Source of the DNA: Daphnia pulex
Taxonomy: Eukaryota > Arthropoda > Branchiopoda > Diplostraca > Daphniidae
Assembly (NCBI RefSeq): GCF_021134715.1
Contig: NC_060018.1
Span: 3,923,501-3,987,500 of the forward strand
Direction of reading: 5' to 3'
DNA: 64,000 nt
Made by a program: the position numbers and the translations under genes. The notes below the pieces were generated by a model. That model searched no databases. It was given only the letters and a program-made list of their open reading frames with translations, and was not told where the DNA came from. Positions 49,914 through 60,193 of the stretch are shown piece after piece (within the stretch, counting starts at the first letter, position 1; the number at the start of each line of letters is the position of its first letter).

Positions 49914-51431
49914 TTAAACACCAAAATTGCTGAGGTAAAGACGTCTTTGAAAGGTAAAAAAATCCACCAGCTCGTTGATGGATGATTCCGAAATTTTATT
50001 AAACAAAATGTCACGTACGACGTATTCCACTTCTGATATCGCTGCATTCACCAGACGCCCACTAACTTGAAACAAAAGACATATAAATTAATTACATTAT
50101 TCACGAGGCAAACATTAAACTTTTTATCTACCATCTTTCAGTAGTTTGACGCCATGGACTGCTTCAAGAGAGACCATCCAACGTTCCAGTCGGTGATATT
50201 GCGTTTCATCAGATGTCCTCACGATAGTATTCCGGTCGTTGATGCAGCAGAGAATATCGGAATCAACTGATTGCTGCGACTCGTCTGATTCATCGTAAGT
50301 ATTCTCAGAGAGATGATCAAGTGACCATGATCGGTCATTTGTCAAAGTGTAAGTAGACGTCGCGTCCGTCAGTGTTAACGAGCTGAGAGCACCGATCAAA
50401 GTTTGCGTTGGTGGATTCCACCTTCGACGAGGATCTTTTTTAGTCTTAACAATTTGGCTCTTACTTTTGACGAATGTTCCTTTTGCAGGCCGTGTTAGCG
50501 GGGTAGCATAGACCGAAAGAGACCCGAGTGATTTGCGGTTGATGGAACTGATAACTAGCTTTCGTTTGGTAACAGACTGATGCGTCTGTTTGATTGAGAA
50601 AAGGCGTTTCCTGAGGAGAGCTTCAGCTGATGGTCGGTCTTCGGGATTCTTTCGCAACATTGTTGCTACAGTCTGTCGCAGTTCGTAGCTGTAACGGGCC
50701 GGCATCGGGGGGAAGTGGCCGCGCACTATGGCGATCAACAACTGGTTCATGTTACGCCCCGTGAATGGCGGCCGAAGGGTCATTAACTGGTACAAGACAC
50801 ACCCCAAACTCCAGATATCACTTTTACTGTTGTATTGGCGATTCCCGCAAATCTCAGGCGACAAATATCCCGGCGTACCGACGCACGTCCGTGCCATTTG
50901 GCCAGTCCGTTCAAGCACTTTGGCCACACCGAAATCGCCAAGTTTCAGTACCGAAGGATTGGCCGTCACAAAAATGTTGCCCGTTTTGATATCTCTGTGT
51001 AGGATTTTCCGCTTGTGAAGGTAATCCAGGGCTGAGGCTAGTTGTTGAAACCAATTGAGAATTTGTGTCTCTGGGATTGGAACACCTCGTCTTTGACGAA
51101 TGACAGCTGCGACGTCACCTCCTGGGCAATACTCCATCACGAGACATAAATTTCCGGTGACGGGTGATTCAAAAGAGTCGAAATAGCGAATGATATTCGA
51201 ATGATTCAACTGAGACAAGAGTCGGCCTTCCTGACGGGCAGCATCGCGTTGTTTTTCATCTCGGATGCAGATTTCCTTCAGCACGTAATTCAAAGCTCCG
51301 TTTTCAGGACTTTTGCAATTGCTACGTACCCCGTTTGCTCCTTTCGCCTCAGCCGTCGCCATTCGTATCAAGAAAACAGTCCCAAAAGATCCACGACCGA
51401 GCACTCGTTCCTTGATGTAATTCAACGCCAT
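49914..51431 (-). CDS. NIMA-related serine/threonine kinase (Nek family)
   Basis: Protein kinase with an N-terminal catalytic domain. The start at 51431 gives MALNYIKERVLGRGSFGTVF (Gly-rich loop). The nucleotide-binding Lys is in NYVLKEI, and later motifs are LVMEYCPGGDVAAVI, HRDIKTGNIF, LGDFGVAKVL, CVGTPGYLSPEI, YNSKSDIWSLGCVLYQL and RPPFTGRNMNQLLIAIVRG. The catalytic domain ends near residue 275. The basic, then Ser/Asp-rich, tail has no obvious coiled coil. The open frame reaches a stop at 50124, but a donor at 50131 joins in phase to 49914-50065 (LVNAAISEVEYVVRDILFNK, INELVDFFTFQRRLYLSNFG), making 483 residues. I prefer the spliced form. The GTPGYLSPE and loop motifs fit the Nek family; the subgroup is undecided. 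Confidence 0.9.
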
Positions 51432-53505
51432 TTTGTTGTTGTTATTCTTCCGCTCTGTGCCGTGTGAGCTGTACGCACTCGATTGATCTCTCCCTCTTTC
51501 TGTGATATCCCTTTGTTTACTTATTTTCCGTCACCTAGGCAACCGTAACTATTTAGTTCTAGTTAGTATATATTTCTTCGAATAATTTGTCTTTCTTTTT
51601 GCTTTTACGTCGATTATATCATACCACCTAAAATCTAATATAATAAGAAGTTGAAATAGATTTACGGACTTTGGATAACGTTGGTATTCATCTGCGCATT
51701 TTACTTTTAGAAAACAAATTGACTATGGCGCTACTGCGCCTGCTCAGTTCATATCCATTCACTATTCCTGTGCTGACTTTTATTTGAAACTTGAAACAGC
51801 CCAAGTAAAATGTGACGTGAAAGTAAAAGTACGGTAATTTGTGGCTCTAAATAAAAATTATTTATGTCAAAATTTGTTTAAAATGTTTCAGCTCATTAAG
51901 CGTTAGTCATTAAACTAAATAAGTCTTAACAATGCGATTTTTCGGTACTTTAAAAGAAACGATTGCGGTGCGCTCTTAATTAGCGACTGCGAAATATTCG
52001 ACATTTTGAGGAGGGAGCGGGAAAAAAATTCCAACGACTTCGCATGACTTGGTTTACGTTAGCGGTGGAATAGAAAGGCGAACGATATGATTGTATCACG
52101 AAAAAAATTGACAGCGATCTAACCACTAATTCTATTTTATAGACGTAGGCGGCCGTATTTGCTTTGTATTAACGGTACATTTTCCATTCGTAAAAAATAA
52201 AAATCTATTAACACTTCCTTTTCAAATGCTCATTCACACGGAAATTCTTCAATTTTTTTTAAATGCAAAACAATGGGGTCCGTTAACTTTTTGTGACGTC
52301 ACCGAGTTCTTGTTGGTTGGTTTGTCCATCGTTGAACTCTCTCGAAATCTTTTGGATGTGCATTTCAACGTGCTGGTTCCCTTATTGAGTTTTAATAGAC
52401 GTAACCGGTCATGAGTATTTGGTTGTTGACCAGCGGCGGGTTCACGACGCTCCTTTATTTATTCTCGATGCGAACGAACGAGAGAAAACCAAAAAATGTT
52501 CTACTTTTCTATTTTTCGTTATCGTTTCTTTTGAAAGGTGAAAATTGTGGTTGCGAGTTTCTTTTCTTGACTGCATTTATGCATAAATTTAAATTTTCAT
52601 CCCCAAATGTCGCTTGTTACATCATAGCAACAGCAGACAACAGACTGCAAATCACAGCTGTCTGCTTAGTTGAATTTATGCAACAATGGGTAGAGTTGGC
52701 GGATGGGCGTGATTTCAGAATAAAAAAGAAGTTCACCTTGCCGTGCAACCTTCCTCCAAGGCAACCCGGACATATCACTCGACTGGTGGGTAACTGAAGT
52801 AAAAAGTATTGGTGGGAAAACCCGTGCGAAGTGCGTATCAGCCGTGTAGTGTTGAAGTTCAACAGAAATCATCATCCAAAATATTTCTACTAGTTCATTT
52901 TAACCCTTCTTTCACATTTTTCAAACAAGTGTTGTTTGGTAGCACCTTAACCAAACAAGTTTCTGAAGAGCCCATTCCCCGGAACGATAGTATCGAGATA
53001 AAGAGAAAGTCCAAGACTTTCACCATCAGCAGAGACTTTCACGCTATGTGAGAGGCCCACACTGCCCCGGGACTTGAACGCAGTGCTACAGGCAATCAGG
53101 ATATACATATACATATTTTTTTTTTCTTTTTAAGTCGCAGTCATATAGAGGATACCGACTGTTGCAGATGTCGTGCAGCGGGTAAGTTGGCCAATTTTAA
53201 ATTAAACTCAGGAAATGCAAAATAATTTTCCCTTTTGTTATTTGGATTGACAGGAAGCCGCTTGTTTAATGCACAATCACGCAGTTGTCGGTTACGAAAT
53301 GCAGGTACAAAAGCCTTTTTTGACAGAGTTTGCGTGAGCATAATATAGTACGAGCTTTAACAAAGAGAAAAGAATCAAAGTCGGCCAACTAAGCCACATT
53401 CTCCCCAACTTGCGCGTGTTTTTATTATTACAGAATATAGTACTGTTAGTTATTATTTGAACAGCAGTGTTTTCACCACAGTAGCTCAGTGTCTGTGTCC
53501 TGGGC
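51432..53505. other. Intergenic and 5' UTR exons of the SLC10 gene
   Basis: About 2.1 kb. The left part is the kinase promoter. Near the right end, splice-like signals (donor after GTGCAGCG at about 53179, acceptor GACAG at about 53261, donor after AAATGCAG at about 53305, acceptor TTACAG at about 53437) suggest small 5' UTR exons ahead of the transporter start. Open frames between 52226 and 52875 conflict on both strands and show no family resemblance. Confidence 0.4.
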
Positions 53506-55274
53506 ATGATGTGCATAATGTGGTCGGTGAATTCCTTACTTCGTGCGACGTGTTTATTGATCATCAATGTAATTACAACAACCAGTTGTAACGGTCAATA
53601 TGTGAATCGAACCAACATCGACAACTCCGATGGTCTATGGGTCTTGACTGCTGATCCACTGAAACTTGAAAAAATCACGGAAAAATTTCCGTATACCATC
53701 AATCTAACCTTGAGTTATGCCAAAAGTGAGGATGATTCGCCACCGGTTTACGCAGCCACACCAGAAGCCTTTCGTTTTGTCGTAAAAGTCTCAATGTCAA
53801 ATCGACAGACTGTGGCAATTCAGGATAACAACCAGAAAATCGAGTTTACTTGGGCCGAAATTACTGAAGGAACTAACAAGTCCATCGAAGTTATCGGGCA
53901 AGTAATTGGTTACGTCGATCTCAACTTTGTTTTGGACATTTTACCTGCAAACGATTCATCCGTTCCTGTGAAAACGATCCCCATTTTATCCAGCTATTTG
54001 GTGACCGTCGTTCGGGCTAGTGATACGCTGGATAACGTATTCACCATGTAAGTAATGTTACTTAAAAAATTCTATCAGTCAATTAACTTTAATTTGTTCT
54101 TTATTTCATTTCGACAGTATTATGATTGTAATGGCCGTGCTTAACTTAATTAATATGGGATGCGCACTTGACTTGGCTATCGTAAAACAAAACATTCTCC
54201 GTCCAGTCGGATTAATCGTTGGATTCATCTCCCAGTTTACTTTCATGCCATTGGTAAGTTGATAAATATAGACGCGTGAACTGATTGTGTGATGAATAAC
54301 AATATGTTTCTTCATTTGCGAACAGTTTTCATTTGGCGTAGCTATGCTCATGATCCAGGACCCTCTGATGGGTTTTGGATTGTTGGTGATTGGCGTTTGC
54401 CCCGGTGGCATAGCCTCGAATTTTTGGACGTTGCTGTTGGACGGTGACGTCAATCTGAGTATAACTATGACCTTCGTTTCATCCATTGCTGCCATGGGTA
54501 AGCGTTATCATTCAGAATCCCCGCGCACGAAAATAATTATTTTCTATTCGTAGGAATGATGCCATTGTGGCTTTGGCTATTGTCTGGGTTCTTCTTACCT
54601 AAAGGATCGTCCGTCAAAGTGCCTTATGATAACATGGCCCTATCTTTAATTTTATTGACATTTCCACTTGGAATCGGAATTTTGATTCGTCGATTCAAAT
54701 TTTCTCTCGCCGAATTTTTAACTGGGAAAATTCTGAAAAAGTTTTCCGTCTTTTTCATCATCTTTATTATCGGAGTAAAACAATAATTTACGACCTAACA
54801 TCATGACTTGTGACATAACAAGTTGATTTCTTTTTCTAGCTGGGAATTTACAGCATGTCGCACATAACCGTTCTAATGGATTGGATTTTGTTAGCTGCCG
54901 GATTAGCCGTGACAGTGTCGGGTTTCCTGTTTGGCGCTGTTTTCGCTTGGGTTGCGCGGCTCAGTCGCCCACAGATTATTGCCGTGTCGTTAGAGACGGC
55001 TATGCAAAACGCCAATATTGCCTTCGTCCTACTGAAGACAACTTTACCGACTCCATACAGCGATATTGCTGCACTTCCGGCAGTGGCTCAGATAATCATG
55101 ACAACTTCTATATTGTTTTTCTTTCTAGGAATCAATACCACGTATAAATGCGCTCAGAAATACTGCATACAACCCAAAAAAGAAAAAGAGGAAATAGAAA
55201 CAAACAATTCCAGTGGATATCGCAACAAAGCATATTGCACCGATGAAACGACTGCAGTAGGAAATCCATTGTAA
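53506..55274 (+). CDS. SLC10-family (bile acid:sodium symporter-like) transporter
   Basis: Predicted sodium-coupled solute transporter of the SLC10 family. Exons 53506-54047, 54118-54253, 54326-54497, 54554-54774 and 54840-55274 give 501 residues. A signal peptide-like segment (LLRATCLLIINVITTTSC) is followed by about 150 mostly extracellular residues with Asn-linked glycosylation sites. The membrane domain then begins (FTIIMIVMAVLNLINMGCAL). Family motifs are ILRPVGLIVGFISQFTFMPL, GFGLLVIGVCPGGIASNFWT, LDGDVNLSITMTFVSSIAAM, GMMPLWLWLLSGFFLP and ETAMQNANIAFVLLKTTLPT. The long N-terminal ectodomain resembles the SLC10A3/SLC10A5 (P3-like) branch more than the compact NTCP/ASBT proteins. The substrate cannot be predicted. 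The C-terminus is cytosolic, Lys/Glu-rich and ends TTAVGNPL. Confidence 0.92.
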
Positions 55275-56122
55275 TCCAATCTCTTGCAACTGTAAATATT
55301 TTAAAAATCCCAAACGAGTATAATAGACTAGAGCAATATGGGATATATTGCGGTCTTAGGAATACAGATATGCTGAGGGAGTCATTGAACGTTTTGATTA
55401 CATTATTCAGACAAGCACAATTTATTACTTTATCCAAGTGACATAAAAATACCTTTATAAGAATGCCAAACATTCCTTTCCAATTTTGTATTGTACTTGG
55501 TGATTTGTCGAATAAACTTTTGAATTTTTTATTGTTTGAACTTTGAACAAGAATAACTACGAAATTAAAAAATCCGATAACTTGATGTGCGGCGCAAGTT
55601 TTTCCCTAGGACTATAGGAGCACTTGCGTTGAATCCTTACAAATTTAGTTTAATCTTAAAAAAGAAATTTTGATTTGTGGAATATATTTGGAATCGATTT
55701 TCAAATCTTTCGATTTTCAAATTTCAGTCTAGTGCAGTCTCCCTATCACTCTGAGAGGACAGTGCCATCTTATCGGATGATGGAGGAGACAGTAAAAAAC
55801 ATAGTTTCGTCCTCCAGATGTCTCTGCTCTATGATACGAGTTAATGTCAGCTTTTTGTACTGAACATTTCGGTCACTTCTATTTCTTCGCTCACACGTGC
55901 TGTGACATTTCATACTACGTCGCCATTGTAAAAAATTTTTGTTACTGTAAAAGTTAAATATCTAGTTTGATTTAGTTGTCCAGTAGAAAAGTCTTTTTGT
56001 AATTGGAAAAATCTGAGTTTGATTTAGGATGTTACTTAGTTGATTTATACTTTAATTTAGATTAATTTAAGTCACATGTATAAATTTCCGATCATCGTCC
56101 GTCGAGAATGTTTGCTTGAAAG
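55275..56122 (+). other. Intergenic; upstream part of a probable non-coding host gene
   Basis: No coding exon was seen after the SLC10 stop. A pyrimidine-rich segment (CACTTCTATTTCTTCGC near 55874) could be a TOP-like transcription start for the snoRNA-type host gene whose first recognised donor is at 56123. The start and any further upstream exons are not resolved. Confidence 0.3.
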
Positions 56123-56155
56123 GTAAATTTTGCATACCATTTGAACGTTGTTATA

Positions 56156-56277
56156 TCCTCCTACTAATCTGCCATTTCTCTTTGGAATGCTGGAGTTATA
56201 AGAGGGAAAAGTAAAATGAGTGGGCACGTTAGCATTCAGACTGTTACATGGTCTTTGTGTATCAAGAAACTCTTTCA
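56156..56277 (+). ncRNA. H/ACA-like snoRNA candidate, copy 1
   Basis: First of three paralogues. It begins TCCTCCTACTAATCTG and ends AACTCTTTCA. The 5' hairpin has lower pairing CCTC/GAGG and upper stem CATTTC/GGAATG, leaving a pocket with ACTAATCTG on its left. The hinge GAAAAGTAAAA contains an H-box form (ANANNA, AAAGTA). The 3' hairpin has lower stem GAGT/ACTC, a pocket GGGCACGTTA/ATCAAGAA, and upper stem GCAT..AGAC/GTCT..GTGT. The pocket-to-end distance of about 15 bases is right for H/ACA RNAs. The terminal box reads TCA rather than ACA, which lowers certainty. Confidence 0.55.
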
Positions 56278-56479
56278 AAAATCGTGAAACTTCTACTTGT
56301 GTAATTTTGGTTAATTATACTTATGTTGTTGCCATCAACAGGTTTCCAGTGAGGAGTCCACTTGCTGTTATTATCCAATGGTTGATGTCGGATTCTTGAA
56401 AAGATGGCTTGAAATGTCAAGTCATATTTGGTCGTGAACCAAAAGGCATGTTATATTCATTATGATCATTCCTTAGTGT

Positions 56480-56602
56480 AACCTCTAACTAATCTGCTAT
56501 TTCTTTATGGAGTAGTGGAATTTTAAGGGGTAAAAGTACAAAGAGTGGGCACGTTAGCATTTAGACTGTCATTTGGTCTTGATGTATCAAGATACTCTTT
56601 CA
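56480..56602 (+). ncRNA. H/ACA-like snoRNA candidate, copy 2
   Basis: Second paralogue, about 324 bases after copy 1. It begins AACCTCTAACTAATCTG. Its differences keep the fold: ACCTCT now pairs with AGGGGT by one G-T wobble. The 5' upper stem is CTATTTC/GGAGTAG (C-G changed to T-A against copy 3). The 3' upper stem is GCATTTAGAC/GTCTTGATGT, with one wobble replaced by a Watson-Crick pair. The pocket GGGCACGTTA is unchanged, while the apical loop differs (TGTCATTTG). This pattern of paired changes supports selection on structure. Confidence 0.55.
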
Positions 56603-56799
56603 GTGATAATCTTCTATTGTCTATTCATTAAATGTTTATTAATTTGATGTTTGTTCACAGGTGCATTTCCATTGAAAAGCCATTGCTGATAAACCATGAG
56701 CTGACTGAATTTCACTGAACTGAATCTTTTTTGCATGAAGAGATGGTCATCAACATTCACATTCTTCATTAGAAAGGTATATTTTCTCATATGTTTTAT

Positions 56800-56924
56800 A
56801 ACCTCTAACTAATCTGCCATTTTCCTTTGAAATGGTGGAATTCTAAGAGGTAAAAGTAAATAAAGAGTGGGCACGTTAGCATTCAGACTGTTACGTGGTC
56901 TTTGTGTATCAAGAAACTTTTTCA
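56800..56924 (+). ncRNA. H/ACA-like snoRNA candidate, copy 3
   Basis: Third paralogue, 320 bases after copy 2. It has the best 5' hairpin: ACCTCT/AGAGGT closes it and CCATTT/AAATGG forms the upper stem. The hinge is AAAAGTAAATA. The 3' hairpin again carries the invariant AGAGTGGGCACGTTAGCATT, with upper stem AGAC/GTCT and apical loop TGTTACGTG. The terminal sequence is CTTTTTCA, so the ACA box is again replaced by TCA. It lies 23 bases after its donor and 68 before its acceptor. Confidence 0.55.
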
Positions 56925-57013
56925 ATTGGAATTTTATAGAAAATTCCAGTAGTTACTGCAACTAAGATACTAACTGTTTATTTTCTCTTAAGGTTTTGAA
57001 GATTCTCTGGAGG

Positions 57014-57645
57014 GTAAGTGTTGGGGTACTTCAGTCATTGTATGTATGAAATGGTAAGTATTGTGAAATACTGGATTATACCTGAGAAGTGTATTTATTT
57101 ACATGTAAAAAAATACATTTTTTCTTGATTATCCTGTTTGTTTTATTGTGTCTAAATGCCTCAAGAGTTTTGTTAAGATGAAAGAGGAAAAAACATACCT
57201 GTATTTAATTCGAAGTAGCCTAGTTACCTGAGTTGAAACCGTGTGAAAAGAAACTTCGTAAGGCTAAGTTTCTATTTATTCACTTTACCTATGACTTCGC
57301 TTTATGAATTGATGTCGGATATAAATTATACCCGACAACAATACCGTATAATAGAAATATCGAAGTGGGATTAAAGTAAAAGTGAGATGGGAAGTAATAT
57401 ATGGGTTTCATAAGCTAGCTTCATTGAGGATGACATTGAAATTTTGCAGATATCTTTTAGAAGTGTTTAAACTTAGATTTTGTTACACGTGACTGATATA
57501 GATGAAGTGTTTGCCAAGCTATCTTGGCAGGCGTTCTCGTAATGTTCATTCGTGTATTGTTCGTGACGTGATAAGTAGAACAGATTACAGTAGGGTTTTT
57601 AAGCGATACACTGAAATGTTACAACATTAAGTAATATGTTTAACT
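57014..57645. other. Intergenic between snoRNA-type locus and Ddc
   Basis: About 630 AT-rich bases; no fourth repeat copy and no coding exon. The right side is the Ddc 3' UTR on the minus strand. Confidence 0.45.
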
Positions 57646-60052
57646 TCAGTTTTTCAACAGTTGCTGCTGACCCGTTAGAGCATCGGCGTGACTTCTAAGT
57701 TCCTGCCAAGCAAAAAGAATATCGCGTGATTCGGTGTAACGAGAACAGACGGCCAGTCGAAGAACGAATTGTCCGCGAAGCTTAGCCGGCACCATGTGTA
57801 TCCTTCCCGCATCGTTGATTCTTTTCAGTAATGTTTCGTTCAAACTATTTTCTCCCTTTGAGTGCACATAATTAATTGAATAACAATTTTTGGTCGAAAT
57901 CCATATTTGTTAAGTCCAATACCTTCATCCGGAAGCAAACAAGGCCCAAGGCAGGAGGAACTGGAACCTCAAAGCGATCGTCGTTGACCACCAGTTGGTG
58001 GAATTCACAGGCCAGTTTGATCTGACGGCGAATGTGAGCCCGCAGTCCTTCCGCGCCGTAAGTACGCATTACAAACCAGAGTTTCAGTGAGCGAAATCGC
58101 CTCCCCAGGGGAATTTGCCAATGCTGCAAAGTGTAAAGTTTCTTTCAATCTACTGTATACAATTTAATATAATCTCTACCCGGTAATCCGGTGCTTGTCC
58201 CTGTCGATCGTGTTTCAAGTACAAAGGATCGACGTTGAAAGCATCTACCACATCATTTGCATTTTTCAACCTATCGGTAATAATCAATATTATGTCATAG
58301 TAGTCTAGTAAAATTTCCGTTTGAACTCTGTTTCAGTTTATTACCACATAGCAGAGCAGTCAAAATTGACTAAAAGCCATTTGTGCGGGTTGAAGTTGAA
58401 CGAATCGGCCAACTCTAGACCATTCAAATGGTGGCGGTATTCATCGCAAATGAAAGCTGAGCCTGTACAGTTAGAAAAATGTTGAAGAGAATTAAACCGG
58501 ATTTTTTTTTAGATATTTACCAGCATAGGCGGCGTCAACGTGCAGCCAAATATTTTCAAATTGATGACAGACTGGGCCGATCTCGGACAGGTCGTCGAAA
58601 GCGCAAGAAGGTGTTGTACCCAAAGTTGCCGTAACCTAAGTTTCCACATATTTCTGTGTTTTTTATTTAATTATTTTCATTAGGTTGAATCTATTATACA
58701 AAGAACGGGATGAATCCTTTAGCTCTATCTTCTTCCATTGCCAATTTTAGAGTTTCTCCTCGCAGACTGAAAAGTTCGTCACTCTGAAGAAGACGAACCC
58801 GAACGCCGGCCAGAATTCCAGCTCTTTCCACCGAAGAATGCGATTGATCTAGAAGATACGTATGTTTAGCAATGATAGAAATCACACTGAACTACAGTAA
58901 AAAAACATTTTGAATACCTGAAGAGTAAGCAAGCAATCGACCGACAATTTGGCTTTCATCGACTTCTGGATCCATTGCTTTCAAACGATTGATGGCCTTC
59001 GCTTTTGCTGCCAAGAGAGCCACAAGGGTTGCCTCACTAGCCGTTCCCTTTGGAACAAATTCAATTACTTTAAATAACTTAAAAGTTATAGTAAAAGGAA
59101 CTAGGATACTTGAATCACGCCACCTCCTGTCCCTCCGGAACAGGCGAGAAATTGAGAAGGAAGACCGAGTAGTTGTCCCAACCAGTCCATCATGACAACT
59201 TCTAGGTCAGTACAAGCAGGACTCGCAATCTGTTCCCACATTATTTCAGTATTACATTAAAACTTTTATTTTGAATAATTAACAGATAAATTGAATTGTA
59301 TGGTGCTTACCCAAGAAAAGCCAATGCAACCAATAGCGTCACTCAAAATATCGGCTAAAATAGCCGGCCAAGAATTGCCAGTAGGAAAATAAGCGTGGAA
59401 ATGAGGAGAGTGCCAGTGAGTTACCTAAAAACAAAATAGGTTACAATCTCCATCTATACTACGTAACTTACTTACTACGTAAATTTAATCAGTGATTAAT
59501 TACCCCAGGCATAATAACTCGTTCAACATCTTGGAAAATTGCTTGCCATGGCTCCCCTTGTTCCGGTGCGGTTGCGGGTATCATATCCCGAATGTAGCCG
59601 GGTTGGACCGTCGGCAGGACACGCCTACATGATAACATTTCATCAACGACACAAGCCCACGTATTATTCTTTTCCTACTTCATTATTGCATATTAAGCTC
59701 GCCAATAATTCAGCCCAAAAGAGATCTCCAGTTAATTGGACAATGAATCAGACTGTCTCATTTCATTAGTTTCATCAACAGACTAAAGGGGGAGATGAAA
59801 AAATATAATAAGGGAAGGCGGATCTCTTCCCCTACTCCTTTTGCCACCGACGTGATAACACTTGCTTCCCTTGAGAAATGTACAGTCACCATATCATATC
59901 TCATACTGATTTCTTTCTTCTTTCTGCTAGTGAGACCGCGTGATTCCTTTAATCAACAAAAATGCGACTAACCTGCTGCGGATATTTTCCAGATAGTCGA
60001 TGATGAAGTCAATCATCTCGTGAGCAGCGGAGCGAAACTGTTGCGCATCCAT
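57646..60052 (-). CDS. Ddc: Aromatic-L-amino-acid (DOPA) decarboxylase
   Basis: Pyridoxal-phosphate enzyme making dopamine and serotonin, and in arthropods supplying cuticle hardening. Eleven exons give 482 residues in phase: 59973-60052, 59504-59624, 59311-59424, 59110-59229, 58918-59047, 58700-58848, 58521-58635, 58345-58462, 58180-58270, 57923-58123 and 57646-57855. It starts [20 protein letters not shown], followed by [82 protein letters not shown] and [31 protein letters not shown] and [20 protein letters not shown] (cofactor Lys) follow, then [16 protein letters not shown]. The match to vertebrate DDC is close along the whole protein, so I choose DDC over tyrosine or histidine decarboxylase. 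A TATA box lies upstream. Confidence 0.96.
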
Positions 60053-60185
60053 GTTTTCAAGTAAACAAAAAGAACTTGTAATTGATTTCAAATTCGAATA
60101 GATACAGGCGCGAGACGTCGTGAAGATGATGTCGTGAAGGGGAGAAAGACTTGGAGTGGGAGTGCCGAGCTTGGTCCAACTCTGG

Positions 60186-60193
60186 TTTTTATA
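60186..60193 (-). promoter_or_regulatory. Probable TATA box of Ddc
   Basis: The minus strand reads GTATAAAAACC about 135 bases before the start codon. Transcription starting about 30 bases downstream would give a 5' UTR near 100 bases. Tissue-specific, strongly induced genes such as Ddc often use TATA promoters; that link is inference. Confidence 0.55.

Larger units (their letters stand above)
56123..57013 (+). ncRNA. Candidate snoRNA host gene, three snoRNA-bearing introns
   Basis: Splice signals define three consecutive introns of nearly equal length: 56123-56341 (GTAAAT...AACAG, 219 bases), 56446-56660 (GC donor GCATGT...CACAG, 215 bases) and 56777-56992 (GTATAT...TTAAG, 216 bases). Each encloses one copy of a paralogous structured repeat. 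The candidate exons between them (56342-56445, 56661-56776 and 56993-57013, the last ending at a GTAAGT donor) share no sequence and carry no common open frame. Conserved intron inserts with unrelated exon filler are typical of non-coding snoRNA host genes such as animal UHG loci. The exon model rests on splice signals only. Exons beyond 57013 are likely but unresolved. Confidence 0.6.

Noticed and set aside
52226-52875. Several ORFs of 60-128 codons upstream of the SLC10 gene
   Set aside because: They overlap on both strands, are AT-driven and have no domain resemblance; the region is better explained as non-coding with 5' UTR exons nearer the gene.
55770-55865. C/D snoRNA-like pair (ATGATGG at about 55780, CTGA at about 55860) upstream of the H/ACA-like cluster
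   Set aside because: The C box has a mismatch, no terminal stem brings the boxes together, and the segment is not repeated.
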